From contig JALQPE010002781.1 of NCBI GenBank assembly GCA_030407315.1, positions 1-64,000 on the forward strand: a DNA stretch of 64,000 nucleotides, written 5' to 3'. Under the pieces are notes generated by a model. The model saw nothing but the letters and a program-made list of their open reading frames with translations, had not been told where the DNA came from and did not search any database. This document shows, piece after piece, positions 45,401-56,491 of the stretch; the stretch's first letter is position 1; each line of letters begins with the position of its first letter. The DNA comes from Asparagopsis taxiformis (lineage: Eukaryota; Rhodophyta; Florideophyceae; Bonnemaisoniales; Bonnemaisoniaceae). Made by a program: the position numbers and the translations under genes.

Positions 45401-46490
45401 TTGGCAATTGTACAGAAAAGAATCCAGACGCCTGGGTTCACTTATTCGTTTGGTCTTTCACCCACGGGAACGGACTCGGAGACACCGGACTGGACGGGAC
45501 AGGATAGGATAGGATCAGTCAGACCAGGACACAGCAGCGCGACACGTCATGATGGTGGTGACGTTTCGATGCTGCTGTGGCTTGGTCTGACCTGCTGGTG
45601 CATGTCGGGCCATCCCTGTCCTGTCCCCTCCCGTCTCATCCTTTCCCGTGGGTGTCGCTTCTTGGAGTCTTATCTCCATCATGCAGGGTCTTTTCGACCC
45701 TGCCCCTCTCTTGTTGGCGGTTCTGGGGGCGCGTCGCCTCCACCTGCGCAGCTTTCAGTTGCAGCCGGATGGGGGCGCAGGGCTCCCGGCGTGGTGGTTG
45801 GGGTACCCGGAGCAGGGGGCTCCCGGACACTGCGGGGGCGTTGTGTCCCCTCGGTGCTTGTCGGGGCTCCCAGGGCTTCCGGGAGGGCTTGGGTTTCCCG
45901 CAGCGGACAGCCGTGGCGGCCGCCGGAGCAATGGTCTCCCGCGAGCCGAGCCGAGGCGTCGGGGCTGTGGGAGTAGGGTGCTGCGTCGTGGTTCCCGAGG
46001 GCCGCCCAAAAGTGGCGGCTGGGGTTTTGGGAACTCCAGGGTGGTCACCGCGATTGGCGGCGACCGCCCTATTTTCTCGTTTCGCTCTGGCCGCGTATCG
46101 TGGCCACGGCGTCATCCTGGACGGACGGTTGCGTTGTCTGACCTTCGTCCTTTTGTCGTCCTTCTTTGGAATCTGGAATCTGGGATCTGGCCGCCCAGTT
46201 TTCATGCTGCTCGGCTCGGTTCCGTGCGGTTCCATGCGGTTCCATCCGCTTCCGTTCATTCGATTCTTTCTTCGGGGGGCCCCCCACACCGCTCGCTCTC
46301 TTCATATCTTCCTTCATGGTGTCCGGCAGGACGCTGCCGCGACCCACCGCAATCACACTACTCCACTATTGCACTATTGCACTGTGCGCACAGCGCAAAC
46401 CAAACCAAACCAAACTGACATGGGCCTCACAACGATAGTTTTGTTCCCGAGCCTAGCTAGCTCAATGGGAATGTAGAAAGTGTGTGCCGG
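45401..46490. other. GC-rich interval with overlapping open frames, unassigned
   Basis: Long frames are open on both strands (for example 45577-46476 plus and 45636-46289 minus), as expected from GC-rich sequence poor in stops. None has recognisable domains, so I call no gene. The left part (about 45455-45660) is a large imperfect inverted repeat: GTCAGACCAGG...CAGCAGC faces its inverse, and CCCACGGGAA faces TTCCCGTGGG. Confidence 0.4.
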
Positions 46491-46516
46491 CACACCACTC
46501 CACGTAGATAGAACGA

Positions 46517-47176
46517 ATGGTTAAACAGCCATTATCGATTTCTGAAACAAACTCCGTTTCAATCACCGACCCAACAATGTGGCCGCGGAAACGGAACACT
46601 TCCCGTCCGCAGCTATTGCAACTTATCGATGGAGTCGCACCACGCCTTTCTTTCTTCTCGTCATTCGCGACGATTCGCGTCAACATCGGCAACGAACATT
46701 ATGATGACGATGATGATGCTTGTGATATTACTGGCATAGATGATGATCTTGGTGTTGTCCATGGTCATGATCATGATCATGGCGGAATTCGTCTTATTCG
46801 ACCAATTTGGAAATCAATCAATGCACGCCTTTCTGCCTATTGATACCACCCAAATGCCGGAATGGGATCGGCACATGTGCAGAGATTCATCTCTCGCAAT
46901 GGCGCATACTTTGGAGCACAAACACCGTTTCAATGGAACCGCCACATCGAATCGATCACGGCACCAACGCTCATTTACCTGATCGTGGGAATTGATCCGC
47001 CTCAATCCCAAGCAACATCGACCACTGCAATAATGCTATTGCTTGTGTTAATGTTGATTCTTTGTTTGATAATCACAATCTTGGCGGAAATCAATCAAGG
47101 CACGCTCCTGCCACTTGATAGCAATGAATCTGCACATCTTTCGCGATTCCTCTTGCATCGCAATCTAACATTCTAA
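46517..47176 (+). other. Possible degraded membrane/His-Asp-rich gene
   Basis: ORF 46517-46843 encodes an Asp- then His/Asp-rich run (EHYDDDDDACDITGIDDD, HGHDHDHGG). ORF 46862-47176 (105 residues) holds a strong hydrophobic stretch (IMLLLVLMLILCLIITILA). The second block resembles the first in another frame (a hydrophobic stretch, then a segment ending in ATG-rich helix), so this may be an old tandem duplication. Support for a real gene is weak. Confidence 0.25.
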
Positions 47177-48232
47177 TGGTTGCACGCGCACCCCCTTGCC
47201 TGTTGATATGGGTACTTTTTTCTGTAAGTCCTCGTGACCAAGCTGACTTTGGAAATGGCCCCGACCGCCTTCCATGCATGGATTAACTGCATTCGGATCA
47301 ATGACGAAACGGCGCAGCACCCTCGGTGTTCAGAATAAACTGTTTCCTCTTACAGTAAATAAAAACTAGCTTATAGTACTACACTATATTCCGTGCATAG
47401 AGGCTAGTTCTAAAGGTGTGTAATCAACTCAAATCCTACACTATGGTCCTCTAGAAAATGTGCGGTTGTAGAAAGTACTACAGTTAGTTGCACTTCTATT
47501 GCAAATCGTAGCTTTACTTCATAGACACTTCTTCTAGAGAAGAATTAGTTTTTATGCGGGCCAACAATAGCTGTAGACAGGTAGAAACTAATAGGAATGA
47601 GGACCATTAACTAGCTCTATGGTACCAAATTCTAACATTACACTGTCTACCTCTGTTCTAGCTCTATCTAGCGAGGTTTTTGTCTAAGGCTAGACGACTT
47701 TTTCCCTCGTCACAAAATAGATTTAAACTGGTCGATACCATCAGTTCGTAGGATTGAAAAGACCATCAACATTAAACTCTTCATCTTCACCTCAACTACT
47801 CAACCTTCTACAGTAATTTTACTGTCAGCTAAACCTACACGTGTCTGTACTGCCGATCTAGGTCAACTGCTGACAATCTTTTTTGTTACTTTTACAACAG
47901 TCGGGTCGCCAAACCGCGCACTCTACTGTACAGAATTGAACTTTGCAAAACGAGCCGATGACACGGCAAGACATACCGACACAACAGACGCACGATACGT
48001 GTCGCACGCAAGCAAAGCAGGTACACGGATGGGTACACAGTGAACTGTATCTACGTGTTTCCGTTGCGGCAGCAATGCACAAAGGAAAGCATCATCCGAG
48101 TCGATATGAACATGTGAAACCAAACTGTGCCTTTGGTGTACACATATTACAGTTCCAGTAACGGTCACCGCAATCGCACGATACCGAGCACACCATGAAA
48201 AACGCTAATTCCAGAGCACCTTTTCTCCATCA
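47177..48232. other. AT-richer intergenic region
   Basis: No gene recognised. ATAAAAACTA near 47361 and its inverse near 47550 could bound a small non-autonomous element of about 200 bp, but no target duplication was found. Confidence 0.4.
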
Positions 48233-48240
48233 TATAAAAA
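48231..48240 (+). promoter_or_regulatory. Possible TATA box of the cysteine-rich gene
   Basis: CATATAAAAA lies about 215 bp upstream of the ATG at 48451, in a stretch without other ORFs. Position only; no initiator identified. Confidence 0.35.
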
Positions 48241-48450
48241 CCAATCGCCAAACACCTCATCTCTCACCAGCCCCATCTGTTTAATTCATCCCAGCGATAC
48301 CAACAATGCCGCCTATGTTACAAACACGCAGCAATCGCCAGTTGTCGCGCCTGCCAACTACACATCTTCAACAACTGAACATGCACGCACCGATCCGCTT
48401 CATCTCCCCACCCTAGCGCACCGCTACGCATAACAACCCTACCAAACACC

Positions 48451-50078
48451 ATGAAGCTAATCCTCTCTCTCATCTATCTCCTCTCCCTACAATCCGTCCA
48501 AACCGCGACGCTCCCGCACCTCCCCGGCGCCGAGCGCCCCCTCCCCGCGCACGCGAGACAGCAAGCCGGCACGGACGGCTCTGTATGTCGCAGCGGAATC
48601 GAATGTCGCATCGGGCGCCAATGCATGCAGATAGGCGCGTCGTCCGCACAACAATGCACGCCATCATCCGCGGCATGCGTGTGTGTAACGGTAATACAAC
48701 AACAACTGGGCTGTTCCTGCGACGCGCCATGCGCAGACGACACGATCTGCGACGCGCAACTAGCCGTGTGCGTACCGGCGGCGTTGCAAGTGTCGCCGCT
48801 TCCATGCGCGACGGCGGGGACGTGCGCGAGCGACGCGGACTGCGGGGCGTTCTCCGTGTGTCGCGACGGAGCGGCGCGGTGTCGCGACGGTTCTGCAGAG
48901 TGTCGCTGCGTGGCGGAAGAAGGCGGCGGCGCGTGTAATTGCGAGCAGCCGTGTCCGCTCGGGACATATGTGCGCGGAAGAATGGAAGAAATGTTTGTCT
49001 ACCCATCGAGCAAAATCCGTCGCCGATTCGATGCGCGCCTGGTGTGGGTGTGGTTTTGTCCTCGCCGATTGCAGATGATCCTAGTGTGGACCCCGTGGCA
49101 GCGGAGGAGGAGTCGGAGGTGGTGATGATGATGCCCCAGATGACTATGGAGGCGCCGCCTCCTGATGTGCCGCCGCCGGCTGGGTCGTCGCTGATCGAGT
49201 CGCCGAGCGTCCTGCCGCCGGGACAGGGGACGGGGTTGGGCGATTCGGTGGATGGGTTGCCGTCTGGCGAGGTTGATGCGGTGGATGGTAGCTTGTTTAC
49301 GATGGAGTTTTGCTCGAGAACTTTGCAATGTGCCGGGGATCGGAGGTGTGTCACTTTTGGCGCGGACACGTCGTGTGGTAGTGGGGAAGTTTGTCAGTGT
49401 GTTCTTGAGGATGTGGATGATTCGAGATGTAGTTGTGAGGATTTGACATGTGCTGTTGGGGATGTGTGTTCTGTGGAAGGGGAAAGTGCAAGTGAATGTA
49501 TTTCGGCTAATTTGGAGCCTACGAAATTGGAATGCGCATCGATTTCGTCTACGCAGGGGGGAGACACGGCGGAGATGGCAACGAGTGGACAAGAGACGCC
49601 GGCGGTTGGGACGATCACGCCGGAGATATCAATGGAGCCGGTTGTTGCGACACCGATGGTGCCGATTGTCGCTGAGACTGTCGAGCCGGTATTGGACGCG
49701 TCAGTGGAGCCTACCGCAGAGATAACGCGGGTTGCTACCGAGGGTGTTTGCGTGGACGCGAAGCGACTGGCGCATTTGGACGCGGAGGATCTGGTGTTTG
49801 AAAGAGATGTGATGAGCAGAGTGCTGTGCGATGCGATGGACAGTTGTGCCACGAGTGGACACATGGTGACATATCACGGCCAATCGATGATGATGAAGAG
49901 CTACTGCGAGCTCGTCGGCTGCCAACCGCGTATCATCGCGGTGAACAGTCCCAGATACCGACGCGGCTTGCGGGTGCAATCCGGCACGCACGGGCTCTAC
50001 TTCACAGCGTTTGCCGCTCGGTATGAGACGCGCGTCGAGGAGAAACTCATGGCCAGCGCAGTGCATCTGGGGCTGTAA
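48451..50078 (+). pseudogene. Secreted cysteine-rich protein with three Cys repeats, one frame break
   Basis: ATG at 48451 begins a clear signal peptide (MKLILSLIYLLSLQSVQTA). Three units of about 65 residues follow, each with the pattern C...C...C...C...CxC...CxC...C(x5)C...C. Units 1 and 2 (to CNCEQPCPLGT) are in the first frame. At about 48966-48972 one base appears to be missing, and the second frame goes on with CARKNGRNVCLP and unit 3 (CSRTLQCAGDRRC ... CSCEDLTC). A Pro/Thr/Met-rich linker leads to a C-terminal domain (VCVDAKRLAHLDAEDLVF; MMMKSYCELVGCQPR; TAFAARYETRVEEK). The unit spacing predicts exactly this one-base shift. It is either a pseudogene, a sequencing error, or a rare frameshift. 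Function unknown; extracellular. Confidence 0.65.
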
Positions 50079-50450
50079 CTGTAATGAACGCCATGCCACA
50101 ATAGGGTCGGCCGCGGTGCTGTAGTGTATGAAATAATTTAAACCAAGCACAGCTGACTCGTCGTTGGGACCACGTGTAAAACGCGCGTAGCTGTGTTTTA
50201 CGCTGACATGTTGTCCCAGCCAAAAGTCACAGGACGCGTCATGCAAGCGAAGCATGCAAATTACGCAACGACGAGTCCAACCAATCATCGCCATCGAGTC
50301 GTACCGTATGGCTCGTATCGCGACCTACACCCAAGTATCCTCGAGCGTAGAAGCGTCGACCACGTAAAAGCGCAAAGTATCGCATCGGTGTCCACGACAA
50401 GTATCCGACCTTGATCGAGTACGGCACGTTGGATCCACCGCGCCAAAATC
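50079..50450. other. Intergenic region before the sulfotransferase cluster
   Basis: No gene. Probably holds the promoter of the gene at 50451; GTAAAAC ... GTTTTAC at about 50175-50201 is a weak inverted repeat. Confidence 0.4.
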
Positions 50451-51920
50451 ATGCGACAGAAATCCGCATTTGGCAGATTTCTCATGCGTCGTCCCATGAT
50501 TCGAGCTGTCCTACCAGCCTTTCTCTGTTTTTGCGCCATGCTTATGCTGCATACGATGTATCTCTCACGTCCCGGCGCGCCCCTTCCCGATGTGGCCGTG
50601 CCCCTCGAGCAGCAACGCCTCGTCCAATCGGACCCCGTGCAACCTCCCGATATCCCCGAGACACAGTCTGCTGAGGCCGCCGATGGTGAGCGACAGGCTA
50701 TGCTGCAACACCGCGTTAGTGAGTCGGAGTATTTGGGCAAGTTGGATGCTGGAAAGACCTCTGGTGAGCGGATGGAGGATGTTGGCGAGGAGGAGGATAC
50801 CGAAGATGAGGAGGAGGATGATGATGAAGATGAAGATGAGGATGTTGTGGATCGTGAGGAGGATGTTGCGGATTATGAGAATGGTGTTGTGGATCGTGAG
50901 GATGATGTTGCGGATTATGAGAATGGTGTCACAGCTCGTGAGAATGATGTCGCGGATTATGATCATGGTATTGTAGATCGTGAAGATGATGTTGCCGATG
51001 ATGACGATGATGAGGAAGAGGCGGATGAGGATAAGTTCTTCGTCAAGGAGGATCTGCAGGGTGCTCATATTGCAGATGATGTAACTGGCGAAGATACAGG
51101 GCACGATGTGGCATTGAAACAAATGGAGGAGGATGAAGACGACGATGCAGGATGTATGCCGTACATTCTCTACGACAAACCTATCAAGACGGGGAGTACA
51201 TCAGCCATGAATGCAATCTGGGTGTATCTAAACTCTCAAAACGCCACGCAAACGCACTGCAATTTCGCGACATGTTCCGACGTAGCGCAAGCGGTATGCG
51301 ACGGCGATCTACCGCGCAACCACATGATATCGCACATCCACGGCAACGCGGTGCTACTCGACTGTCTACGTCGCAAGGGGTACTACATCGTGACATCAAT
51401 TCGGGAGCCAGAAGCGCGTTGGAAATCGACATTTAAATTTGCCAAAGCTCTAAATCGCACGCACTACGGCATCCCTACCAACTCGACGTACGAACAATTC
51501 ATCTCTCAGGTGCCGGCATGCGCGCTACTACACTACTACGACCGTCTCGGCTCGCGTTGCGGCGACCAGGATCGGCCGGAGAAAAAGCTATCCAACCGCG
51601 TACGCGCGATTCTAAAGCGCTTTGACGAAGTCATGGACCTGTTCGGCGGCACCGGCGGCGAGATTTACTCGCGCATGAAGCCGCATTTGCAGCCCACCAA
51701 CGTGTCCCCCGAGTACACCACCACCGACGGCGTCATCGACGCGCAGAGACTGTTCGGAGAACGACTGCTCTACGACGAGCTGTTGCATCGGTCGAAATTC
51801 GGCGTGCCCGGCGCGCGCAAGTTGTGCAAGACTATTGGCAAGGGGGATAGCTTTGAGCCGCGCGCCGGATGGGTCAGAGCGACCGACAAGGGCGGCGATA
51901 CGTTTGTGCGTGCACAGTGA
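50451..51920 (+). CDS. Carbohydrate sulfotransferase-like protein 1, acidic stalk
   Basis: 489 residues from ATG. Type II membrane topology: basic N-terminus, then AVLPAFLCFCAMLMLHTMYL (about 19-38). A long Asp/Glu-rich stem (about 105-220) contains a 14-residue unit repeated four times (VVDREEDVADYENG and variants). The catalytic domain starts CMPYILYDKPIKTGSTSAMN, with a 5'-phosphosulfate loop (KTGSTS), and later GYYIVTSIREPEARWKS, the 3'-phosphate binding segment. Conserved Cys pairs and LHYYDRLGSRC follow. PAPS-dependent transfer of sulfate to a polysaccharide in the Golgi is inferred. It shares its core with the next two genes but is the most divergent. No intron is needed. Confidence 0.85.
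   Translation: MRQKSAFGRFLMRRPMIRAVLPAFLCFCAMLMLHTMYLSRPGAPLPDVAVPLEQQRLVQSDPVQPPDIPETQSAEAADGERQAMLQHRVSESEYLGKLDAGKTSGERMEDVGEEEDTEDEEEDDDEDEDEDVVDREEDVADYENGVVDREDDVADYENGVTARENDVADYDHGIVDREDDVADDDDDEEEADEDKFFVKEDLQGAHIADDVTGEDTGHDVALKQMEEDEDDDAGCMPYILYDKPIKTGSTSAMNAIWVYLNSQNATQTHCNFATCSDVAQAVCDGDLPRNHMISHIHGNAVLLDCLRRKGYYIVTSIREPEARWKSTFKFAKALNRTHYGIPTNSTYEQFISQVPACALLHYYDRLGSRCGDQDRPEKKLSNRVRAILKRFDEVMDLFGGTGGEIYSRMKPHLQPTNVSPEYTTTDGVIDAQRLFGERLLYDELLHRSKFGVPGARKLCKTIGKGDSFEPRAGWVRATDKGGDTFVRAQ
50848..51015 (+). repeat. In-frame 42 bp minisatellite, four units
   Basis: Units start GTTGTGGATCGTGAGGAGG or variants. Length is a multiple of three, so changes in copy number keep the frame of the sulfotransferase stem. 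Confidence 0.9.
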
Positions 51921-52513
51921 GCGTTCTGCGCGTGGTTTGTGCGTTTATGGCTTGCGGTTGGGCTGGGGATGTTTGAAGATATGGGTTTGTTTAAAATTGG
52001 CGCGTTGAATATGGATTGTATGGTGATGACGGCAGGAGGTGCGGGTGCGTAGCGGGTTTGGGATTATTCGTTGACTGTATACCTCAGATGATTTGGACTT
52101 TGATGTTTGGCCCTCCTCGTCGCGCGTGTCGATATACGATTGTAGTGGTCTAGTTTATTTTGCGGTTATTCCACTCGGGGTAAACGTTATCTGTGGTCAC
52201 GCCAGACTTTTCTCGTTAATTTTCGAAGACCTCCCGTTACAGTCACATCGGGCCATAACACACGCGTAATCCATCATGATCCGCTCCCATCGCTGCATCA
52301 GCGGCACCATCTTCTCACATACCAACCATATGCCGTTTGGCAGCGCAACCATTTGCCATTTGTCACTATCTTCGACATCTAAATCCCCGACCCAACCCAC
52401 CGTCCGTCCCCAACCAAAGCCGTCGATCCACCATCTCCCATGCCTTCCCATATCCAACCCACCGTGATCCCCTAGCCACACCGCCAACCACCGCCGCCCA
52501 TTTCGGTCGAAAT
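51921..52513. other. Intergenic region between sulfotransferases 1 and 2
   Basis: No other gene. The frame of the next gene is open upstream from 52337, but without ATG. Confidence 0.5.
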
Positions 52514-53581
52514 ATGCACCAATCCAAGCCCAATCAACGTGCCATGCACCTCCGTCAACGCTACATCCAGCTCCTCTCCGTCGTGCTCACCCTCATCTTC
52601 TTCAAATACTTTTTCTCCATCTCTCTCTTCCACACGCCCCAGGCCGCCTATCTGCCCCTTCGTCTCTTCCACACCTTCTCTCCATCCGCGCCACCCGAGC
52701 CCTCCGACCTCCGCGTGCAGCTGCCGCGCGTCGCGCGTCCGCCTCCGGCGCGCAGACGCAAGGCGCGTCGCGCACGTAAGAAGAAGCCCCGTCGCAAGAA
52801 GAAGCAGTGGAAGCCGCGTGTGCGTCCGTCCCCCCAGCCCCCAAAGACCTGGCAGGAGCGCATGCTGGAGAAACTGCCCCCGGATCAGCCCGGATGTCTG
52901 CCGTATATTCTGTTCGATAAGCCCGTGAAGACGGGCAGCACCGCGATTACACGCTCGTTGTATCGCTATTTTATGGGCCATTCCGCCTCGGCCGCTGTGT
53001 GCACCATGGAGACTTGCACCCAGATTGCAGACGATATTTGTGCCGGCCGACGCAATCGCACCCACATTATTAGTCATATTAAATCTAATGCAACCCTCGT
53101 GCAATGTCTGCGCGACAAGGGGTATTATGTGGTCACGTCGGTGCGCGATCCGTTGGCACGCTGGACCTCGTCGTATATGTATAACAGAATGATGAATGCT
53201 AGTCATTATGGCATCAATTCGACAGAGGGCTATTCGGCGTTTATGGGTAAAATGCCCGACTGTTCGCTGTTTGATTATTATGATGGGTTGGGCGAGTCGT
53301 GTCCGCAGGATATGTCGATGGACGACGTGCGCAAACGAGCTGATGATATCGTGCACCGTTTTGATGAGGTTATTGATTTGTACGGCGAAAGTAAAGGCGA
53401 GCTTTATAGTCGCATCAAGCAGTGGCTTGGGATGAAGAATGTATCGCCCCCGGCCGATACTGCTGGAGATTATGATGCGAAGAGAATGGATCGCGAGAAA
53501 GTTTTGTATCAGCGCATTCTCGAAAGAAGTCGGGAGTTGCCCGATTCAAAACGCTTTTTATGCCATCGAATTGGCACCTGA
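52514..53581 (+). CDS. Carbohydrate sulfotransferase-like protein 2, basic stalk
   Basis: 355 residues from ATG at 52514, the first ATG in a frame open from 52337 (a further ATG lies 30 bases downstream). Basic N-terminus, then a hydrophobic anchor (YIQLLSVVLTLIFFKYFFSI, about 17-36). The stem is strongly basic (RRRKARRARKKKPRRKKK), the reverse of protein 1. Catalytic core: CLPYILFDKPVKTGSTAI (5' phosphosulfate loop), CLRDKGYYVVTSVRDPLARW with SS downstream (3' phosphate site), ASHYGIN and LFDYYDGLGESC. Likely Golgi PAPS-dependent sulfotransferase; acceptor unknown. It ends 144 bp from the convergent third paralogue. Confidence 0.85.
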   Translation: MHQSKPNQRAMHLRQRYIQLLSVVLTLIFFKYFFSISLFHTPQAAYLPLRLFHTFSPSAPPEPSDLRVQLPRVARPPPARRRKARRARKKKPRRKKKQWKPRVRPSPQPPKTWQERMLEKLPPDQPGCLPYILFDKPVKTGSTAITRSLYRYFMGHSASAAVCTMETCTQIADDICAGRRNRTHIISHIKSNATLVQCLRDKGYYVVTSVRDPLARWTSSYMYNRMMNASHYGINSTEGYSAFMGKMPDCSLFDYYDGLGESCPQDMSMDDVRKRADDIVHRFDEVIDLYGESKGELYSRIKQWLGMKNVSPPADTAGDYDAKRMDREKVLYQRILERSRELPDSKRFLCHRIGT

Positions 53582-53724
53582 ATGGTTCGGCATGTAGACT
53601 ATTAAAGCTACAGAATCACTTCATCTGTACACCAACGCAGTGTGCGGCAAATCTCTTTACAAATGCCAACGCTCCAGCGACTAGTAGATACACTAACAAC
53701 ATCAAACTACAATACATCCTAGAG

Positions 53725-54888
53725 TTACAGCATAGCATTAAGAGTAGCTCTCACCTGTGGACACAGCTTGCGTCGGGAAAGCGGCAGTGACTTGCTCCTT
53801 CTCTTCAGTTCCTCGTATAAAAACCTCTCCGGATCCATGCGTTTCATATCAACATATCCGTCAACATTCACCTTTGGCGACACGTTCTTCCTCCCCAACC
53901 ATTTTTGAATCCTGGCATAAACATCACCGCCAGTATCACCATACAGATCAATAATCTCATCGAATCTGCCAACGATATTGGCCACGCGCTGTTCCACGTC
54001 ATCCGCACACACAGCACCCAAATTGTCGTAGTAATTGAGCAGGGAACAATCGGGCACCCTGGCCATAAACTGCTCATACGAAGCTGTATAATGCACGCCA
54101 TAATGCGAGCGGCTCTTCTTCTTATTAAACGCATACGCGGATGTCCATCGCTCGTACGGTTCGCGAACCGACGTGACAATGTAGTATCCTTGATCCCTCA
54201 AACAATCAATCACCGAGCTATTGGACGGCAGATGATTAATCATATGCAACTTGGGCGACAGACCCAGACAAACATCCGACGCCATTGCCTCACATGTGCG
54301 CATATCACAACGCACATAGTCTGCATTTTGCGTTTGCAAATACTCTTTCAACGCAATAGTAATCGCAGTCGAGCCTGTCTTCACGGGCTTATCGAACAGA
54401 ATATACGGCAAACACTCGTCATCACGCACGGAATGCGGATGCACAGCAAAAGCATCCGTCTTTGGCACGGACACGGACACTGACTGATTGGACTGCATTT
54501 CATTTTGAATTTCGCGCAGCTCTTCGGCGACGTCCTGCGCAGACACCAAGGCGGGGTCGTCATCGTCCAGCGCGGGGCGTGCGAGCGCGGGCGCATCGGG
54601 TTGCGGAGGATGTGCCTCTAGAACGGGGCGTGCATTCACCGACACGATGTGCGGACGTGGTGGTGAGAGCAATTTTTCATGTCCGTATCCGTGGTTTTGA
54701 TAGTCGGCTTCATGCGCGTGTTTGAGCTGAATCTCAATGGGTCTGATGGCGTCTATCTCGAAGGCGGCGCGATCAAGACGGAGCACGAGGAAGGAGAGGA
54801 TTGCAATGGTCGGGAGTAGATTGCGCGGGGTGCAGAAGAACCGGAGTAATGAGCTGGTCTGTTTGGAAAAGGTGCGTTTCGCTTTCAT
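53725..54888 (-). CDS. Carbohydrate sulfotransferase-like protein 3
   Basis: 387 residues from ATG at 54888 (frame open from 54939 without ATG). N-terminal anchor LLPTIAILSFLVLRL (about 25-40), a mixed stem with DDDDP, and the core CLPYILFDKPVKTGSTAI, identical to that of protein 2. Then CLRDQGYYIVTSVREPYERW, SHYGVHY, CSLLNYYDNLGAVC and RFDEIIDLYGDTGGDVYARI. Closest to protein 2, in convergent orientation, so it probably arose by local inverted duplication. Stop TAA at 53725. PAPS-dependent; acceptor unknown. Confidence 0.85.
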   Translation of the reverse strand: MKAKRTFSKQTSSLLRFFCTPRNLLPTIAILSFLVLRLDRAAFEIDAIRPIEIQLKHAHEADYQNHGYGHEKLLSPPRPHIVSVNARPVLEAHPPQPDAPALARPALDDDDPALVSAQDVAEELREIQNEMQSNQSVSVSVPKTDAFAVHPHSVRDDECLPYILFDKPVKTGSTAITIALKEYLQTQNADYVRCDMRTCEAMASDVCLGLSPKLHMINHLPSNSSVIDCLRDQGYYIVTSVREPYERWTSAYAFNKKKSRSHYGVHYTASYEQFMARVPDCSLLNYYDNLGAVCADDVEQRVANIVGRFDEIIDLYGDTGGDVYARIQKWLGRKNVSPKVNVDGYVDMKRMDPERFLYEELKRRSKSLPLSRRKLCPQVRATLNAML

Positions 54889-56491
54889 GGTGGTCGATGA
54901 CGGACGGGATGTGCGCGAACAACGATGGATGCGACGCAAGTGTGGTTAAGTTTGGATGAATCGGTGTCATGCACTGATGTGCCTTGACGGCGTTGTTGAG
55001 ATTTGTTACGCAACGCGTGTCATTGATTTGAGGTCAGCGGTATGGCTGCCATTGCGCGCATTGCGCTCCCAGACGCCATGTTGCCTCCTGTCGGTCGAAG
55101 ACATGACTGGTTTGCATTGTGTTGCGTGACGGGGCAGCGGGTGGGTTGACGACTTGTCAAATGGCTTTTGGTGTGTGGTCAATTGTCAGCCCGGGATCGG
55201 TGTTACATACGGTTTGTGTAATGAGGGTGTTTATGATAAATGCGGTGAAATCGCGTGGAATCACGCACAAATCAATGACGTTTCGCAAGATGATATGGAT
55301 ATCCCACGTGGTCCAGTCGCCATGGGTTGATAATTATTGTGCGTGTGCGTGTAATTGAAAGGTTCAACTCCACTGGGTTTGTTCTTCCGTGTATCGTACC
55401 AGTGCGCCCGTGGTTATTTCCTGGCACAAGGTTATGAAACCCATGAAGATTTTCTGCTCCAGTTTCTCCATTCGTGAGGAAAACGTAATACCCACCTTCT
55501 AGATGTTCCGGAAATGAGCTACGGGGCGTCCGCATGGAATTGGCCAATTCAAGAAGAAAAAATCCTTCACGTCTTACAGCGTTACATCACAACAACACGT
55601 CAAAAAATTCCAAAAACAAAAGTCCGCATGAATGCGTGACGTCACATAAGCTCACAACGATCATACAGTGACCCAACGTATCGTACGCGATTCAACGCAA
55701 CGTGTTACAGTTGTCTGATGTGCTGTGCGGCACCGGCGCTTCTCCAAGTCTGCTGGTTGTGAGTGTGTATTCAATTTATCTGGAAGCAATATGTTAGATC
55801 GTGAGTCATCTTTCTCAACGCCCTTTATTACATGCCGCCCCAAGCTCACAAGCCGTTGAGATTGAGATGCATGTACCCGGAGAAACCGCCTCCACATATC
55901 TGCCGGGCTGCTTTGCTGCCTCTGTCCAACCATCCGACAAGATTGCGATGCAAGTGCGCGCTGCATATCTCGATCTTTCAAACTTATCTTCGCCCGATGT
56001 GTTCAGCAGTGTGACATTTGCTCGCGACTCATTTCACCTTGAGTTCAATTGTGCGCATCTATAACAGTCACGCCTATACCATCTTGCCACGCCTGTACGA
56101 TAACTGGTAATTTTAGCGTACATGCAACATGGTTCGCTTCACTGTTTCCTGGTCGACTACCTTCACTTGTAGTTCCATGCGGAATGGTAGAACCAATCTT
56201 GCGATCGATGTATGTTACACATCTCGATATTAACGTGGTTACGTTCAATCTTTCCCAATACCGACACTACAGTCCAGGGCCGCAGCGCAGCGAAGATACA
56301 AGCTCATTTTCGTCTTGTTAATTGCGACGTTTGACAAATGCAATACCTTCCTGTTGATATTTCTCTTCACAAATCTCCCGGAACAAACGTCTAAATATTT
56401 CACCTCCCAGCAATACCAAGACCTCATAGACACTTAAACACCGCATCCAACACAACTACCGAGCAAATTCCAGCCCACCAACCAGCACCAT
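54889..56491. other. 1.6 kb intergenic region
   Basis: Short open frames only, none with a domain or clear start. Should hold the divergent promoters of the sulfotransferase at 54888 and the gene at 56492. Confidence 0.45.

Noticed and set aside
45401..46490. Protein genes in the GC-rich interval
   Set aside because: Frames are open on both strands at once, with Arg/Pro/Gly-rich products, no domains and no preferred start. Composition explains them.
47361..47560. A small MITE
   Set aside because: Only about 10 bp of terminal inverted similarity and no target duplication; left as intergenic.
55119..56321. Several short ORFs between the sulfotransferase and fucosyltransferase-like genes
   Set aside because: No domains, no signal peptide, most without ATG starts; below what chance gives in 1.6 kb.
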